From Lentimicrobium sp. (GTDB lineage: Bacteria > Bacteroidota > Bacteroidia > Bacteroidales > Lentimicrobiaceae), in NCBI GenBank assembly GCA_023957275.1, contig JAMLHF010000037.1, positions 1 to 44,503 of the forward strand: a stretch of DNA of 44,503 bases, given 5' to 3'. Positions 1-8,487 of the stretch are shown piece after piece. Every line of letters starts with the position of its first letter. The stretch's first letter is position 1. The translations under genes and the position numbers were made by a program. The notes under the pieces were generated by a model that was given only the letters and a program-made list of their open reading frames with translations, had not been told where the DNA came from and ran no database searches.

Positions 1-882
1 CATGCCTGTAAGGTCGAGGATTTCGCTGATTTCTTCAATACCTTTCGGGCCGTCAGCAGTGTCTGAGAGCAGCGCTTTCAGTTTTCCGAGTTTTTCTGTA
101 TTAGATCCCTGCAGGTGAAGAACAGGTTGTAGTTTTTCAATGGCTTCCCTGCTGATTCCCCTTCCGGCCAGTTCCTCGTTTACTTTTTCAGTCCCGATTT
201 TATCGAGTTTGTCAATGGCAACGGTGATGTCTGTAATCTTATCAGCATACCCGATCAGCTCGGCGATGCCTGAAAGTATTTTCCGGTTGTTGAGTTTAAT
301 CACCACCTTTATCCCCAGCCGGCTGAAAACCTGGCCGGCGATCAGCAGCAACTCAGCCTCGTTGATCATGGCATCGGATCCTACCACATCGGCATCGCAC
401 TGGTAAAACTCGCGGTAACGCCCTTTCTGCGGACGGTCGGCACGCCATACCGGCTGTATCTGGTAACGTTTGAAGGGGAAGGTGATGTCGTTGCGGTGCT
501 GAACCACGTAACGGGCAAAAGGTACCGTGAGGTCGTAACGCAGCCCTTTTTCACTGATTTTATGCGACAGGTGTCCTGCATTATCTTTTTTCAGTTCGTG
601 CTCATCTACCCCTGAAAGGAAATCACCGGAATTAAGGATACGGAACAATAGTTTGTCACCTTCTTCCCCGTATTTACCCAGTAGGGTGGAGAGATTCTCC
701 ATGGCAGGAGTCTCAATGGGCTGATAGCCATATTGCCCGAACACCGAACGGATGGTATCGAAAATGTAGTTTCTGCGATTCATTTCAAGCGGTGAAAAGT
801 CGCGGGTCCCCTTGGGTATGGCAGGCTTTGTAATATTCATGGCAAAAACCACTGACTGCTTGCCGTCATTATTTGCAGACAT
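1..882 (-). CDS. hisS: Histidyl-tRNA synthetase, 3' end cut by the window
   Basis: Charges tRNA-His with histidine in the cytoplasm (class II aminoacyl-tRNA synthetase). The first 294 codons are present and the reading frame is open to the window edge, so the rest of the catalytic core and the anticodon-binding domain lie outside. Visible landmarks are PKGTRDF near residue 23, the [10 protein letters not shown] segment, and the motif-2 region around [15 protein letters not shown] with the following QCDAD, all typical of bacterial HisRS. The ATG at 882 is chosen because a TAnnTTTG promoter box lies just upstream. An in-frame ATG at 840 ([11 protein letters not shown]) is an alternative that would remove 14 poorly conserved residues. 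It stands alone ahead of the cupin gene and appears to have its own promoter. Confidence 0.95.
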   Translation of the reverse strand, partial: MSANNDGKQSVVFAMNITKPAIPKGTRDFSPLEMNRRNYIFDTIRSVFGQYGYQPIETPAMENLSTLLGKYGEEGDKLLFRILNSGDFLSGVDEHELKKDNAGHLSHKISEKGLRYDLTVPFARYVVQHRNDITFPFKRYQIQPVWRADRPQKGRYREFYQCDADVVGSDAMINEAELLLIAGQVFSRLGIKVVIKLNNRKILSGIAELIGYADKITDITVAIDKLDKIGTEKVNEELAGRGISREAIEKLQPVLHLQGSNTEKLGKLKALLSDTADGPKGIEEISEILDLTGM

Positions 883-903
883 GAAGGCTGATCAGCGGTG
901 CGG

Positions 904-911
904 CAAAAATA
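904..911 (-). promoter_or_regulatory. Bacteroidota -7 box for hisS
   Basis: The minus strand reads TATTTTTG, a match to the Bacteroidota -7 consensus TAnnTTTG, about 22 nt before the hisS ATG at 882. A TTG-containing segment lies roughly one promoter spacing upstream, inside the end of the cupin gene. Confidence 0.5.
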
Positions 912-924
912 AGGAAAAACAACC

Positions 925-1398
925 TTACTTCAAGCCAAGTTTCCCGATAAGTCCCTGCAGGTAAAGGGCTGCCTCAGGAGAATTTTCGGCCGGCGCCCAG
1001 GGGGCGAAATTCTTGTCGTCAATCGGGTTGTACGGACCGTCCTTGGCTTCATAGGCGATGGATCCCGGTTCCAGCGAAATCACGGTGTGGAATGTTCGTT
1101 CAGCGATTTCGGCAGCCACGGCCTGTCCGCCGGGACTCAGCACAACGTGGCCGGTAATATTGCCTTCCCCGTCGAATTGCACAAGGCAGAGTTTGCCACG
1201 CAGGGCAAAAAATACTTCCCGCTTGTCGGGATCTTCGTGTTTGTGCGGCCGCACATAGGTTCCCGGTTCCATCGCGTTCAGCAACCGTTGCAGGGTGTCC
1301 TCCGGTCCCGTGTGGAAGTTGTGGTTCATTCGTTTGCGGGGAGATAGCCTGGCTTTGTATGTCAGCTGATCCATCAGATCTGTGTCGATTTTTTTCAT
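925..1398 (-). CDS. WbuC-family cupin-fold metalloprotein
   Basis: A 157-residue single-domain cupin resembling the WbuC family, which is often found near polysaccharide genes and whose reaction is not established. The cupin motif 1 region shows PHKHEDPDKREVFFALRG, with two His and a Glu that are candidate metal ligands. Motif 2 lies around residues 80-105, with His in AERTFHTVISLEPG. No signal peptide is visible, so it should be cytoplasmic. Its ATG overlaps the stop of the DUF3307 gene by 4 bp (ATGA), which indicates translational coupling. It is probably the last gene of the unit that begins after the operator-like repeats at 2221-2307. The family call is good; the function is unknown. Confidence 0.8.
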   Translation of the reverse strand: MKKIDTDLMDQLTYKARLSPRKRMNHNFHTGPEDTLQRLLNAMEPGTYVRPHKHEDPDKREVFFALRGKLCLVQFDGEGNITGHVVLSPGGQAVAAEIAERTFHTVISLEPGSIAYEAKDGPYNPIDDKNFAPWAPAENSPEAALYLQGLIGKLGLK

Positions 1399-2147
1399 AA
1401 GTCCGGTAGGTTGAGGAGGTAATTGGCAGCAATTCCGGTAAAGATGGCTGCAGCGAAACTGATCATGGTCCCGATAAGGATATATTCAGCCCCTTTCCGG
1501 TTGCCGCTTTCGCGGATATCCCCGAACCGAAGGATGGATTTGGCTGCGATCAGGAAGCCGATGGCCGGAAACTGGTTCACAAATATAAAGGTGAGTATCA
1601 GTAACCTTTCGAGCATCCCGATGTAACGACCCGCATCTTTCAGACCGCCTGACTGATTGCTTTCGGCCTGCCACTGCTTTGTGAACTGCGCGATGAAAAT
1701 GCCCATGGGCCATAGGACGGTAAGATAAGCGCCAGTGTAAATCCACAGATGATAATTTCCGAAAAGGAAACCGCAACAACTGTACCCGGAGTTCAATACC
1801 GGAAGATATAGCGCTGTCGCCACTATTGTAGCGCCGAGGTGCAGCGCCTGATCCGTATAGAAGATGGCGGTCGTGTCCGGAGCATAAGACTTCAGCAGAT
1901 CAGTAAAGGCATGAGCGGCAAAGATCAGCAGCGGAATGGTCCACACCTGGTGGAAACCTGACAAAGCCCAGGAAAGAACGGTTACGATGCCCGCGTTCAG
2001 ATAAAGGAAAGGGGATTTCCACCTGCCGGCCCTGCGGTTCTCAATCCATGATTTTTTCTGAAAAACAAAATCTCCTGCCAAATGAGCAATCAAAAGTCTG
2101 ATGAACAGTGAGACAGTATCAGTTTCAAAAAGGTAAACCGCTTCCAT
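1395..2147 (-). CDS. DUF3307 integral membrane protein
   Basis: A 250-residue polytopic membrane protein with about seven hydrophobic segments. The N-terminal part, LLIAHLAGDFVFQ followed by a downstream AHAFTDLLKSY, matches the DUF3307 pattern. The conserved His and Asp residues sit at membrane-segment boundaries. There is no recognised enzymatic function. The start is the ATG at 2147 (MEAVYLFETD). The gene follows the SatD-like gene after a 154-nt gap that holds three tandem palindromes, and its stop overlaps the start of the cupin gene. SatD-like and DUF3307 genes are, to my knowledge, recurrent neighbours in Bacteroidota and Firmicutes, which argues for a joint role. Confidence 0.75.
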   Translation of the reverse strand: MEAVYLFETDTVSLFIRLLIAHLAGDFVFQKKSWIENRRAGRWKSPFLYLNAGIVTVLSWALSGFHQVWTIPLLIFAAHAFTDLLKSYAPDTTAIFYTDQALHLGATIVATALYLPVLNSGYSCCGFLFGNYHLWIYTGAYLTVLWPMGIFIAQFTKQWQAESNQSGGLKDAGRYIGMLERLLILTFIFVNQFPAIGFLIAAKSILRFGDIRESGNRKGAEYILIGTMISFAAAIFTGIAANYLLNLPDL

Positions 2148-2220
2148 TCCTAAAGTTTTTTGTGCAGGGTAATGGTTAAAATTCAGTTTATCGGGATCGT
2201 TGATTGGTTAAGCCTCACAT

Positions 2221-2307
2221 GGCTATAATTGATAATTATAGCCTTACAGTACTATAATTGGATTTTATAGCCTTGCAGGGCTATATTTTGTTTTTATCGC
2301 CTTAAGG
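2221..2307. promoter_or_regulatory. Three tandem 29-bp repeats, each with a 23-bp palindrome (putative operator array)
   Basis: Units start at 2221, 2250 and 2279, an exact 29-bp period. Each begins with a roughly 23-bp inverted repeat. Unit 1 is perfect in its arms, GGCTATAATT-N3-AATTATAGCC (2221-2243). Unit 2 (2250-2272) and unit 3 (2279-2301) keep the CTATA/TATAG-type arms with changes. The linker after each palindrome is similar (TTACAG, TTGCAG, TTAAGG). The array lies between the SatD-like stop codon and the DUF3307 start, so it is positioned to control the DUF3307-cupin pair. The helical-turn-like period and dyad symmetry suggest dimeric repressor sites. The HTH tail of the adjacent SatD-like protein is the obvious candidate binder, which is inference. 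Confidence 0.65.
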
Positions 2308-2973
2308 GTTTGTAAATGAACCGGATTCATTTGCCAGCGCGACATAGTAATCCATCCAATGTTCAATTGCGTTCCATCCCATCGCGTTTATTTTTGCAGT
2401 TACGGTGGGTTGTCTTGTTTTTGTAGCCTTTGCAATTTCGGATTGGTTCAGCGATTGAAGCAGGAGAGGTACAATCCGGCACTGCGAAGTAGTCCATCTG
2501 CGGAGGATGTCTTCGGCGAGCATCAGACCTGCATTCAGGTTACGGTTGATTTCCCTGTTTTCGGAGACAAAACCGGTGAGGCGCGGCGATTTGAGCGTTT
2601 CAAGCAACCGGCCCGAAAGGTTAAAGACTTCTCCGCTGCTTTCGGTAATATTCCCGGCCAGGTAATTTACTTTTCCGACAGCGATGCCGATGCGGGCATC
2701 CACTGATTTGCTCAGGGGAGCAGGGTAAGTACTGCGCAATCCTGTTCTGATAATCAGCCAGGCTTTCAGGGCGCATTCAGGTTCGCAGATCAGCTGAAAA
2801 CTGTCGCCCCTGAAAATACTGAAGCGGGTAGCGAAACCGGCCGGTTTGCAAATGGGATCAATGGATTGGAAAATGGTTGTCAATGCTTCGGGCAGCCGTC
2901 TGAGGTCAGCGGGCGACATACGTGATGATTTCACAATATCGCCGGTAAGCACTGCATAAAATTTATTTTCCAT
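2302..2973 (-). CDS. SatD-like protein: class III nucleotidyl-cyclase-like domain plus C-terminal HTH
   Basis: A 223-residue soluble protein. The start resembles the SatD family (AVLTGDIVKSSR). Reading further, residues 7-130 follow the order of a class III nucleotidyl cyclase: a first metal Asp in GDI (D12), a helix, a second Asp in RGDSF (D57), the strand ARIGIAVG (93-100), then GEVFNLSGRLLE (114-125) with Asn118 and Arg122 in the N-x3-R spacing of the catalytic Asn/Arg pair. Residues 174-198 (LNQSEIAKATKTRQPTVTAKI) look like a helix-turn-helix. The ATG is 2 nt after the ettA stop, so the two are co-transcribed. Downstream are the 29-bp operator-like repeats and the DUF3307 gene. Family assignment is moderate; cyclase activity is an inference from motifs only. 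Confidence 0.7.
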   Translation of the reverse strand: MENKFYAVLTGDIVKSSRMSPADLRRLPEALTTIFQSIDPICKPAGFATRFSIFRGDSFQLICEPECALKAWLIIRTGLRSTYPAPLSKSVDARIGIAVGKVNYLAGNITESSGEVFNLSGRLLETLKSPRLTGFVSENREINRNLNAGLMLAEDILRRWTTSQCRIVPLLLQSLNQSEIAKATKTRQPTVTAKINAMGWNAIEHWMDYYVALANESGSFTNP

Positions 2974-2975
2974 AA

Positions 2976-4652
2976 TCAGACTTTAAGTTTCTTATAGCGG
3001 ATACGGTGCGGGGTGTCGTTACCCAGGCGTTTTTTACGGTTTTCTTCATAGTCAGTGTAGCCACCCTCGAAGAAAGCAACCTGTGAATCGCCCTCGAAAG
3101 CCAGGATATGGGTAGCCACACGGTCGAGGAACCAGCGGTCGTGAGAGATGATGACGGCGCAGCCGGCGAAGTTTTCCAGTCCTTCTTCCAGCGCGCGCAG
3201 GGTGTTTACGTCGATGTCGTTGGTAGGTTCATCGAGCAGCAGCACATTGGCTTCCGATCTCAGGGTGAGTGCCAGGTGCATCCGGTTTCTTTCGCCACCC
3301 GAGAGCACCCCGGCCTTTTTCCCCTGGTCGGCGCCGCTGAAATTAAACCTGGCCACATAAGCGCGAGAATTAAAAAGTCTGCCGCCGATCTGAAGGTTTT
3401 CATTGCCTTCGGAGATAACCTCCCAAACGGATTTTTCCGGGTCAATGTCGGTGTGTGCCTGGTCAACATATCCGAGTTTAACGGTTTCCCCGACCGAGAA
3501 CTCTCCGGAGTCCGGTTTTTCAAGCCCCATAATCAGCCTGAAGAGGGTGGTTTTACCGGCGCCGTTAGGTCCGATAATTCCGACAATACCGGCAGGGGGG
3601 AGGCTGAAATCAAGGTTTTCGAACAGCAGTTTGTCGCCAAACGCTTTGGAGATACCTCTGGCTTCAATCACTTTGTTGCCGAGCCTGGGGCCGTTCGGAA
3701 TAAAGATCTCCAGCTTTTCTTCCTTCTGTTTAACATCTTCGCTCATCATACGCTCATAGGCCGCGAGCCTGGCTTTTGACTTGGCATGCCGCGCTTTGGG
3801 CGCCATACGCACCCATTCCAGCTCTCGCTCGAGGGTCTTGCGGCGTTTACTCTCTGTTTTTTCTTCCATGGCCAGCCGGTTCGACTTCTGTTCCAGCCAT
3901 GAGGTATAGTTGCCTTTCCAGGGAATGCCTTCCCCGCGGTCGAGTTCGAGTATCCAGCCGGCAACATTATCGAGGAAGTAACGGTCGTGGGTAACGGCAA
4001 TCACGGTGCCCTTGTATTGCCTCAGATATTGCTCAAGCCAGTCAATGCTTTCCGCGTCAAGGTGGTTGGTTGGCTCGTCAAGCAAAAGAATGTCAGGTTC
4101 CTGCAACAGCAGGCGGCAAAGGGCCACCCGCCGGCGCTCGCCGCCCGAGAGGGTCTTTACCGGCTGATCTGGATCCGGACAACGCAGTGCATCCATGGCG
4201 CGCTCAAGCTTGGCATCCAGTTCCCAGGCATCATGCTGGTCAAGCAATTCGGTTAGCCTGCCCTGTTCCTCAATCAGGGCATTCATCTCATCATCGCCCA
4301 TGGGCTCGGCAAAACGGTTGTTTACTTCTTCATAAGCCTTCAGCAACGACACGGTTTCGGCGACGCCTTCCTCCACGATCTGCTTTACCGTTTTGGTTTC
4401 ATCCAGTTCGGGTTCCTGCATCAGGATGCCGACAGAGTATCCGGGCGAGAAGACAACCTCCCCGATGTAGCTTTTATCCAGCCCGGCAATGATCTTCAGC
4501 AGACTGGATTTTCCTGATCCGTTCAGACCGATGATGCCGATTTTTGCGCCGTAAAAAAACGAGAGGTAAATATCTTTAAGTATCTGACGGTTGGGCGGAA
4601 TGACTTTTCCCACTCCAACCATAGAGAAAATGATTTTTTTATCGTCTGACAT
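2976..4652 (-). CDS. ettA: Energy-dependent translational throttle protein EttA (ABC-F)
   Basis: A 558-residue soluble ABC-F ATPase that binds the ribosomal E site and couples translation to ATP level. Two ABC cassettes are visible. The first has Walker A GLNGSGKSS, signature LSGGERRRVAL and Walker B ILLLDEPTNHLD. The second has GPNGAGKTT, LSGGERNRMHLAL and VLLLDEPTNDIDV. Between them is the charged linker (KSNRLAMEEKTESKRRKTLERE). The C-terminus, PHRIRYKKLKV, fits the EttA subfamily, as does the length. I start at ATG 4652 (MSDDKKIIFS) because an upstream extension would need a TTG at 4676 and adds unconserved residues. It heads the unit with the SatD-like gene. Confidence 0.93.
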   Translation of the reverse strand: MSDDKKIIFSMVGVGKVIPPNRQILKDIYLSFFYGAKIGIIGLNGSGKSSLLKIIAGLDKSYIGEVVFSPGYSVGILMQEPELDETKTVKQIVEEGVAETVSLLKAYEEVNNRFAEPMGDDEMNALIEEQGRLTELLDQHDAWELDAKLERAMDALRCPDPDQPVKTLSGGERRRVALCRLLLQEPDILLLDEPTNHLDAESIDWLEQYLRQYKGTVIAVTHDRYFLDNVAGWILELDRGEGIPWKGNYTSWLEQKSNRLAMEEKTESKRRKTLERELEWVRMAPKARHAKSKARLAAYERMMSEDVKQKEEKLEIFIPNGPRLGNKVIEARGISKAFGDKLLFENLDFSLPPAGIVGIIGPNGAGKTTLFRLIMGLEKPDSGEFSVGETVKLGYVDQAHTDIDPEKSVWEVISEGNENLQIGGRLFNSRAYVARFNFSGADQGKKAGVLSGGERNRMHLALTLRSEANVLLLDEPTNDIDVNTLRALEEGLENFAGCAVIISHDRWFLDRVATHILAFEGDSQVAFFEGGYTDYEENRKKRLGNDTPHRIRYKKLKV

Positions 4653-4824
4653 ACGAGTGATATTGTGTTTTGGCAAACTTATGAATTTTTTTCAAGCGGG
4701 TGGAAAAACCATCTGCGGAACCGGATGTATTGTTCCGTATTGAGCGATTTGATCGCAGTATTGCTTTTTGTGGCAGAAAAGTTGCTGCTCGTCCCTGAAA
4801 CCTTTGTGAATGCTGATGAAAGGC

Positions 4825-6990
4825 TCAGCCTGCGTGATGTTTGGGCTGCATAATGATGGTGAAGGTGCTCCCTTTTCCGGCTTCGCTTTCAACCTTGATG
4901 ATGCCATGGTTGAGCTCCATAAATTCACGGCACAAAGTGAGGCCAAGGCCGGTGCCTCTTTCGCCCATGGTTCCTGCACGCTGCACTTTGGGGTCAAGGG
5001 TAAACAGGCGTTCCATCACATCCGGCGGGATACCGCTGCCGGAGTCTCTGACCGAGAGTTTTACGGAATCGTGACTCATGGTGGCGCTCAGGTGTATTTC
5101 ACCTCCTGCCGGGGTGAATTTGATGGCATTGGAAAGCAGGTTCCGTATTACTGCCATGATCATGTCGGGATCAGCCCAGGCATTCAGCAGGGGAGGAAGG
5201 TCGTAGGTAAGCCTGATTTTCTTGGTCTGAATTTGCGGCTCAAAGACCGGCAGCGTTTTTACCACAAGCTCCCTGATGTTGAAAACTTTAAATACGGCAT
5301 ATACACCGCCTGTTTGGGATCGTCCCCACTCCAGCAGGTTCTCGATCAGCCGGAAGGTGTCACCGGATACTTTAAGGATGTTATTCGCGGCATCCCGGCG
5401 TTGGTCTTCGTCCAGATGCTCATATTCAGAGCAAAGCAGTTCCGAAAATCCAAGGATTGACTGAAAGGGGGATTTCAGGTCATGGGCCACAATACTGAAG
5501 AACTTGTTCTTGGTTTCATTCAGCTTATACTGCTCTTTATAAAGCAGGTTCAGTTCCTCTTTTTGTTTGATGATCTGCTCGTTCCGTTCAGCCAGCAAAG
5601 TATTTTTGTGCTTTTTCGACTGGTAAAGCGAAAACAGGAATATTGCTGAAACAACAACAATTATTGAGATAATGATCAGCAGATTACGGATGGTCTGCTG
5701 GCGTTTTAAAGCCAGCTGGCTATAGATATTCTGTTGCCTGAGCAACTGATTGTCGCGCTCGGTTTGCTCAGATTCAAAGCTGACCCTGAGCCTGTTGAGC
5801 CGGTCGTTGCTTTCCGTGTTGTATACACTGTCGGCGATGACTTTGTAAAGGGTCATAAAATCATATGCCCGTTTGTAATCACCCTTTTTCTGCCAGGCTT
5901 CCGCCAGGCCGTTGTAAATATCTTCCAGCAGGATCAGTGATCCTGATTTTTCAGCAAAATCAAGGGCTTCTTTATAAAGTATAATCGCTTCATCAGGTAA
6001 ATTCTGCTTTGTACGGAGCCTGGCCAGATTCTGAAGAATGGTGGCGTGGGTGAAGCCCTGTCTGTTCGAATTTGATATTCTCAATGCTTCCTGGTAATAA
6101 ATCAACGCCTGATCGATGTTGTTCTCGTCGAAATATATATTTCCTGAATTAATCAGGCTGTGGATTACACCGCTCTGGTCATTGATTTTTCTGGAAAGTT
6201 CCAGGGCAAGCCGGTTGTATTCAATGGCTTGATTAATTTTATTTAAGCCCTGATATACCAGCCCGATGTTGTTGTAACTGGTGGAAAGGCTGTGCAGGTT
6301 GTTTCTTTTTTTATTGATGGCCAGTGCTTTATTGTAAAAATCCAGGGCAATCTGGTAATCTTTCAGGCTCAGGTAAACGTTCCCGATGTTGTTGTACGAT
6401 TTTGAAAGTCCTGTGCTGTCTCCTGTTTTTTCATTGATGCGCAATGCCTGGGTCAGGTATTCAAGCGCCTTGTCGAAACGGCCAAGCGTGTAATAAACAT
6501 TCCCGATATTTGTCAGGCTCAGGGCAAGGAATTTGTCTTTCCGGGTTTCCGTGAAAAGTGAAGAAGCCTCAATATACCTTTTGAGCGCTCCGCTATAATC
6601 GCCCTGTATTTCCCTGATCAGTCCGATATTGTTTAGTACGCTGCCTATGCCGGTTTTGTTCTCCAGCTCCCGGTATATTATCAGGGCCTGCTCATAATAC
6701 TCCAGGGCCTGGCGGTCGTTACCCAGGTTGTAATGTGAAACGCCCAGCGTTTTCAATACTTTGGCCCTGTTAAGCTTGTCATCGCTTTTGGTGAGTTGTT
6801 TCAACAACTCGGAAGCCTGGGGGATTGCCTGATCAGGTGATTCGTCGGCAAGGGCAGCGACCTGTTCTATCCTGGTTTCAATCTTTGCCGGTGTTCTTTC
6901 CTCTCCGGGGTCGGCCTGGGCATAGATAAACAGGTTTGCAAGAATCAGGAAGAATATTATTTGTAGTCCGGTAAATCCTGGTTTGTTCAT
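4825..6990 (-). CDS. TPR-repeat sensor histidine kinase
   Basis: A 721-residue membrane sensor kinase. Residues 1-26 form a signal peptide ending near IYAQA. Residues 60-400 carry about eight tetratricopeptide repeats with the pattern NIGxxYxxxGxxxxALxxxxxAL, expected in the periplasm. One transmembrane segment lies near 433-453 (LLIIISIIVVVSAIFLF), followed by a coiled coil. The HisKA box FFSIVAHDLKSPFQ places the phospho-acceptor at His503. The HATPase domain shows IRNLLSNAIKFTP near 620 and GTGLGLTLCREFM near 680. There is no fused receiver and no adjacent response-regulator gene, so the partner is unknown. This architecture is common in Bacteroidota; the input signal cannot be read from sequence. 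Confidence 0.92.
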   Translation of the reverse strand: MNKPGFTGLQIIFFLILANLFIYAQADPGEERTPAKIETRIEQVAALADESPDQAIPQASELLKQLTKSDDKLNRAKVLKTLGVSHYNLGNDRQALEYYEQALIIYRELENKTGIGSVLNNIGLIREIQGDYSGALKRYIEASSLFTETRKDKFLALSLTNIGNVYYTLGRFDKALEYLTQALRINEKTGDSTGLSKSYNNIGNVYLSLKDYQIALDFYNKALAINKKRNNLHSLSTSYNNIGLVYQGLNKINQAIEYNRLALELSRKINDQSGVIHSLINSGNIYFDENNIDQALIYYQEALRISNSNRQGFTHATILQNLARLRTKQNLPDEAIILYKEALDFAEKSGSLILLEDIYNGLAEAWQKKGDYKRAYDFMTLYKVIADSVYNTESNDRLNRLRVSFESEQTERDNQLLRQQNIYSQLALKRQQTIRNLLIIISIIVVVSAIFLFSLYQSKKHKNTLLAERNEQIIKQKEELNLLYKEQYKLNETKNKFFSIVAHDLKSPFQSILGFSELLCSEYEHLDEDQRRDAANNILKVSGDTFRLIENLLEWGRSQTGGVYAVFKVFNIRELVVKTLPVFEPQIQTKKIRLTYDLPPLLNAWADPDMIMAVIRNLLSNAIKFTPAGGEIHLSATMSHDSVKLSVRDSGSGIPPDVMERLFTLDPKVQRAGTMGERGTGLGLTLCREFMELNHGIIKVESEAGKGSTFTIIMQPKHHAG

Positions 6991-7135
6991 TTTTGCCTGT
7001 TGGTTTCTGTTAATCAGCCTTTGCCTTGTTTGTAATGCCTGTGGAACGGATAAAATGTGACTTTTACTGTTTGCGGGAAGATTTGTCAGGTAAATGAGTA
7101 TGTCTGATGTTCACTCTATCATATTGGCTTCCGGA

Positions 7136-8296
7136 TTATGACCCCAGAATTTGTGTCAGTCCCCTGGTTGCGCCTTCCCAACTGTAGTTCCGCTGAACAA
7201 AGTCATATCCTGCTTTCGCAATCCGGTATCTGAAATCTTTGTCATGGAGCAGCTTAAGCACATGCTCAGCCACGGCTTCCGGGGTGTCGCCGATCAGGAT
7301 TTCCTTGCCCGGGGTGGCATTGAGTGCGAAATTACATAATGAAGAGGTAACACAGGGCAGGTGCATCGACATGGCTTCCAGTAGCTTATTCTGTAAACCG
7401 GTGCCGATCTGCATCGGAGCCAGGAATATCGCAGCTGATGCGTAACATGCTCTCAGGTCGTCAACCCAGCCGGTAACTGTAACAGATTCAGACGCCAACG
7501 CTCTTACCCGGCCGTGAGGCGATGCGCCGGCAAGCATCATCCTGACTCCCGGGGCGGTCTTGTGGATAATGGGCAGCACCTTTTTAGCCAGATATTCCGC
7601 GCAGTTGATGTTGGGCGGGTAGCCCATGTTTCCCGTAAAAATCAGTTCATGCGTCTGCTCACGTTGTTCCGGTCTGAAATATTCATGGTCCACCCCGTTG
7701 GGTACAATCAGTATCTGATCCCGGCCGGGATGGGGGATAAAGTCACGGTCAGGCTTTGAGATAATGGTTTTATTGTCGAAATTGTCAAATATCTGTGACT
7801 CGAATTTTAATAAGCGCTTGTACTCCAGCTTGAGCAGCGGCTTCATAAAAAAACCGGCCAGAGGGATACGCCTTTCAATGCCTTTTGAGAAAACATCTTG
7901 AAAATCAATGGTTTTCGGAATATTCTCTTCCATAACATAGGCAGCGGTCCTGAGCAACTGGCAGTACAGGTGGTCGGGTTGTACCTTCCTGATAATCTGC
8001 CTGATGGTACGATGCGCCCTGCCCGAATAGTAATAACCTGCCTGCAAAGGCATACCATTGAATAAAGCCCTGGTAAGATTCCAGGCAACAGCTAACCACC
8101 CCTGACGGATTACCCTGATCTCCCTGCAAAAGGGTTTAACCGCCGATAGCTGCAATTCATCAACTTTCTGATGACTGATCGCACACAAGTATATGCTGTG
8201 ATGACGCGATAATATTTTCAACTGGTTAAAAGCCCTTAGCTTATCACCTTTTTCAGTGGGATAAGGGAAACGCGGAAGAATAACAAGTAATTTCAT
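7136..8296 (-). CDS. Glycosyltransferase (GT4-like)
   Basis: A 386-residue GT-B fold glycosyltransferase with no membrane anchor. The N-terminus PRFPYPTEKGDKLRAFNQL resembles sugar transferases of exopolysaccharide systems. The C-terminal Rossmann half has IVPNGVDHEYF, ELIFTGNMGYPPNIN, VTVTGWVDDLRACY and the nucleotide-sugar binding region FLAPMQIGTGLQNKLLEAM, where the conserved Glu of the family motif falls. It follows a second glycosyltransferase (8488-9696) after a 191-nt gap with its own likely promoter. It probably acts in surface polysaccharide or glycolipid synthesis; donor and acceptor are not predictable. Confidence 0.85.
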   Translation of the reverse strand: MKLLVILPRFPYPTEKGDKLRAFNQLKILSRHHSIYLCAISHQKVDELQLSAVKPFCREIRVIRQGWLAVAWNLTRALFNGMPLQAGYYYSGRAHRTIRQIIRKVQPDHLYCQLLRTAAYVMEENIPKTIDFQDVFSKGIERRIPLAGFFMKPLLKLEYKRLLKFESQIFDNFDNKTIISKPDRDFIPHPGRDQILIVPNGVDHEYFRPEQREQTHELIFTGNMGYPPNINCAEYLAKKVLPIIHKTAPGVRMMLAGASPHGRVRALASESVTVTGWVDDLRACYASAAIFLAPMQIGTGLQNKLLEAMSMHLPCVTSSLCNFALNATPGKEILIGDTPEAVAEHVLKLLHDKDFRYRIAKAGYDFVQRNYSWEGATRGLTQILGS

Positions 8297-8402
8297 TCCC
8301 GGTTAACTGCCTGATAATAAATATCTTAAAATATCCGGAACGGCCGTTTTATCTTCGAAACCGTTTACACGGATATCAGGCTGTATTATTCTACTTCAGC
8401 CA

Positions 8403-8477
8403 TTAAGTAACGCCTGAACGATTTACCGGCAATCAGTTGTTACTTAACCGGCATTAATCAGGCTTTCTGCAAAGGTA
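8403..8477 (-). promoter_or_regulatory. Promoter box and inverted repeat in the leader of the glycosyltransferase gene
   Basis: On the minus strand 8477-8470 reads TACCTTTG, matching TAnnTTTG, about 175 nt before the ATG at 8296. The intervening leader contains a perfect 9-bp inverted repeat, TTAAGTAAC (8403-8411) and GTTACTTAA (8439-8447), with a 27-nt loop. There is no T-run after it, so it is not an obvious terminator. I see no small reading frame with a convincing start in the leader. Confidence 0.4.
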
Positions 8478-8487
8478 ATAAATTTGA

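Noticed and set aside
4653-4676. Longer EttA start at TTG 4676
   Set aside because: Adds eight unconserved residues; ATG 4652 gives the family-like N-terminus.
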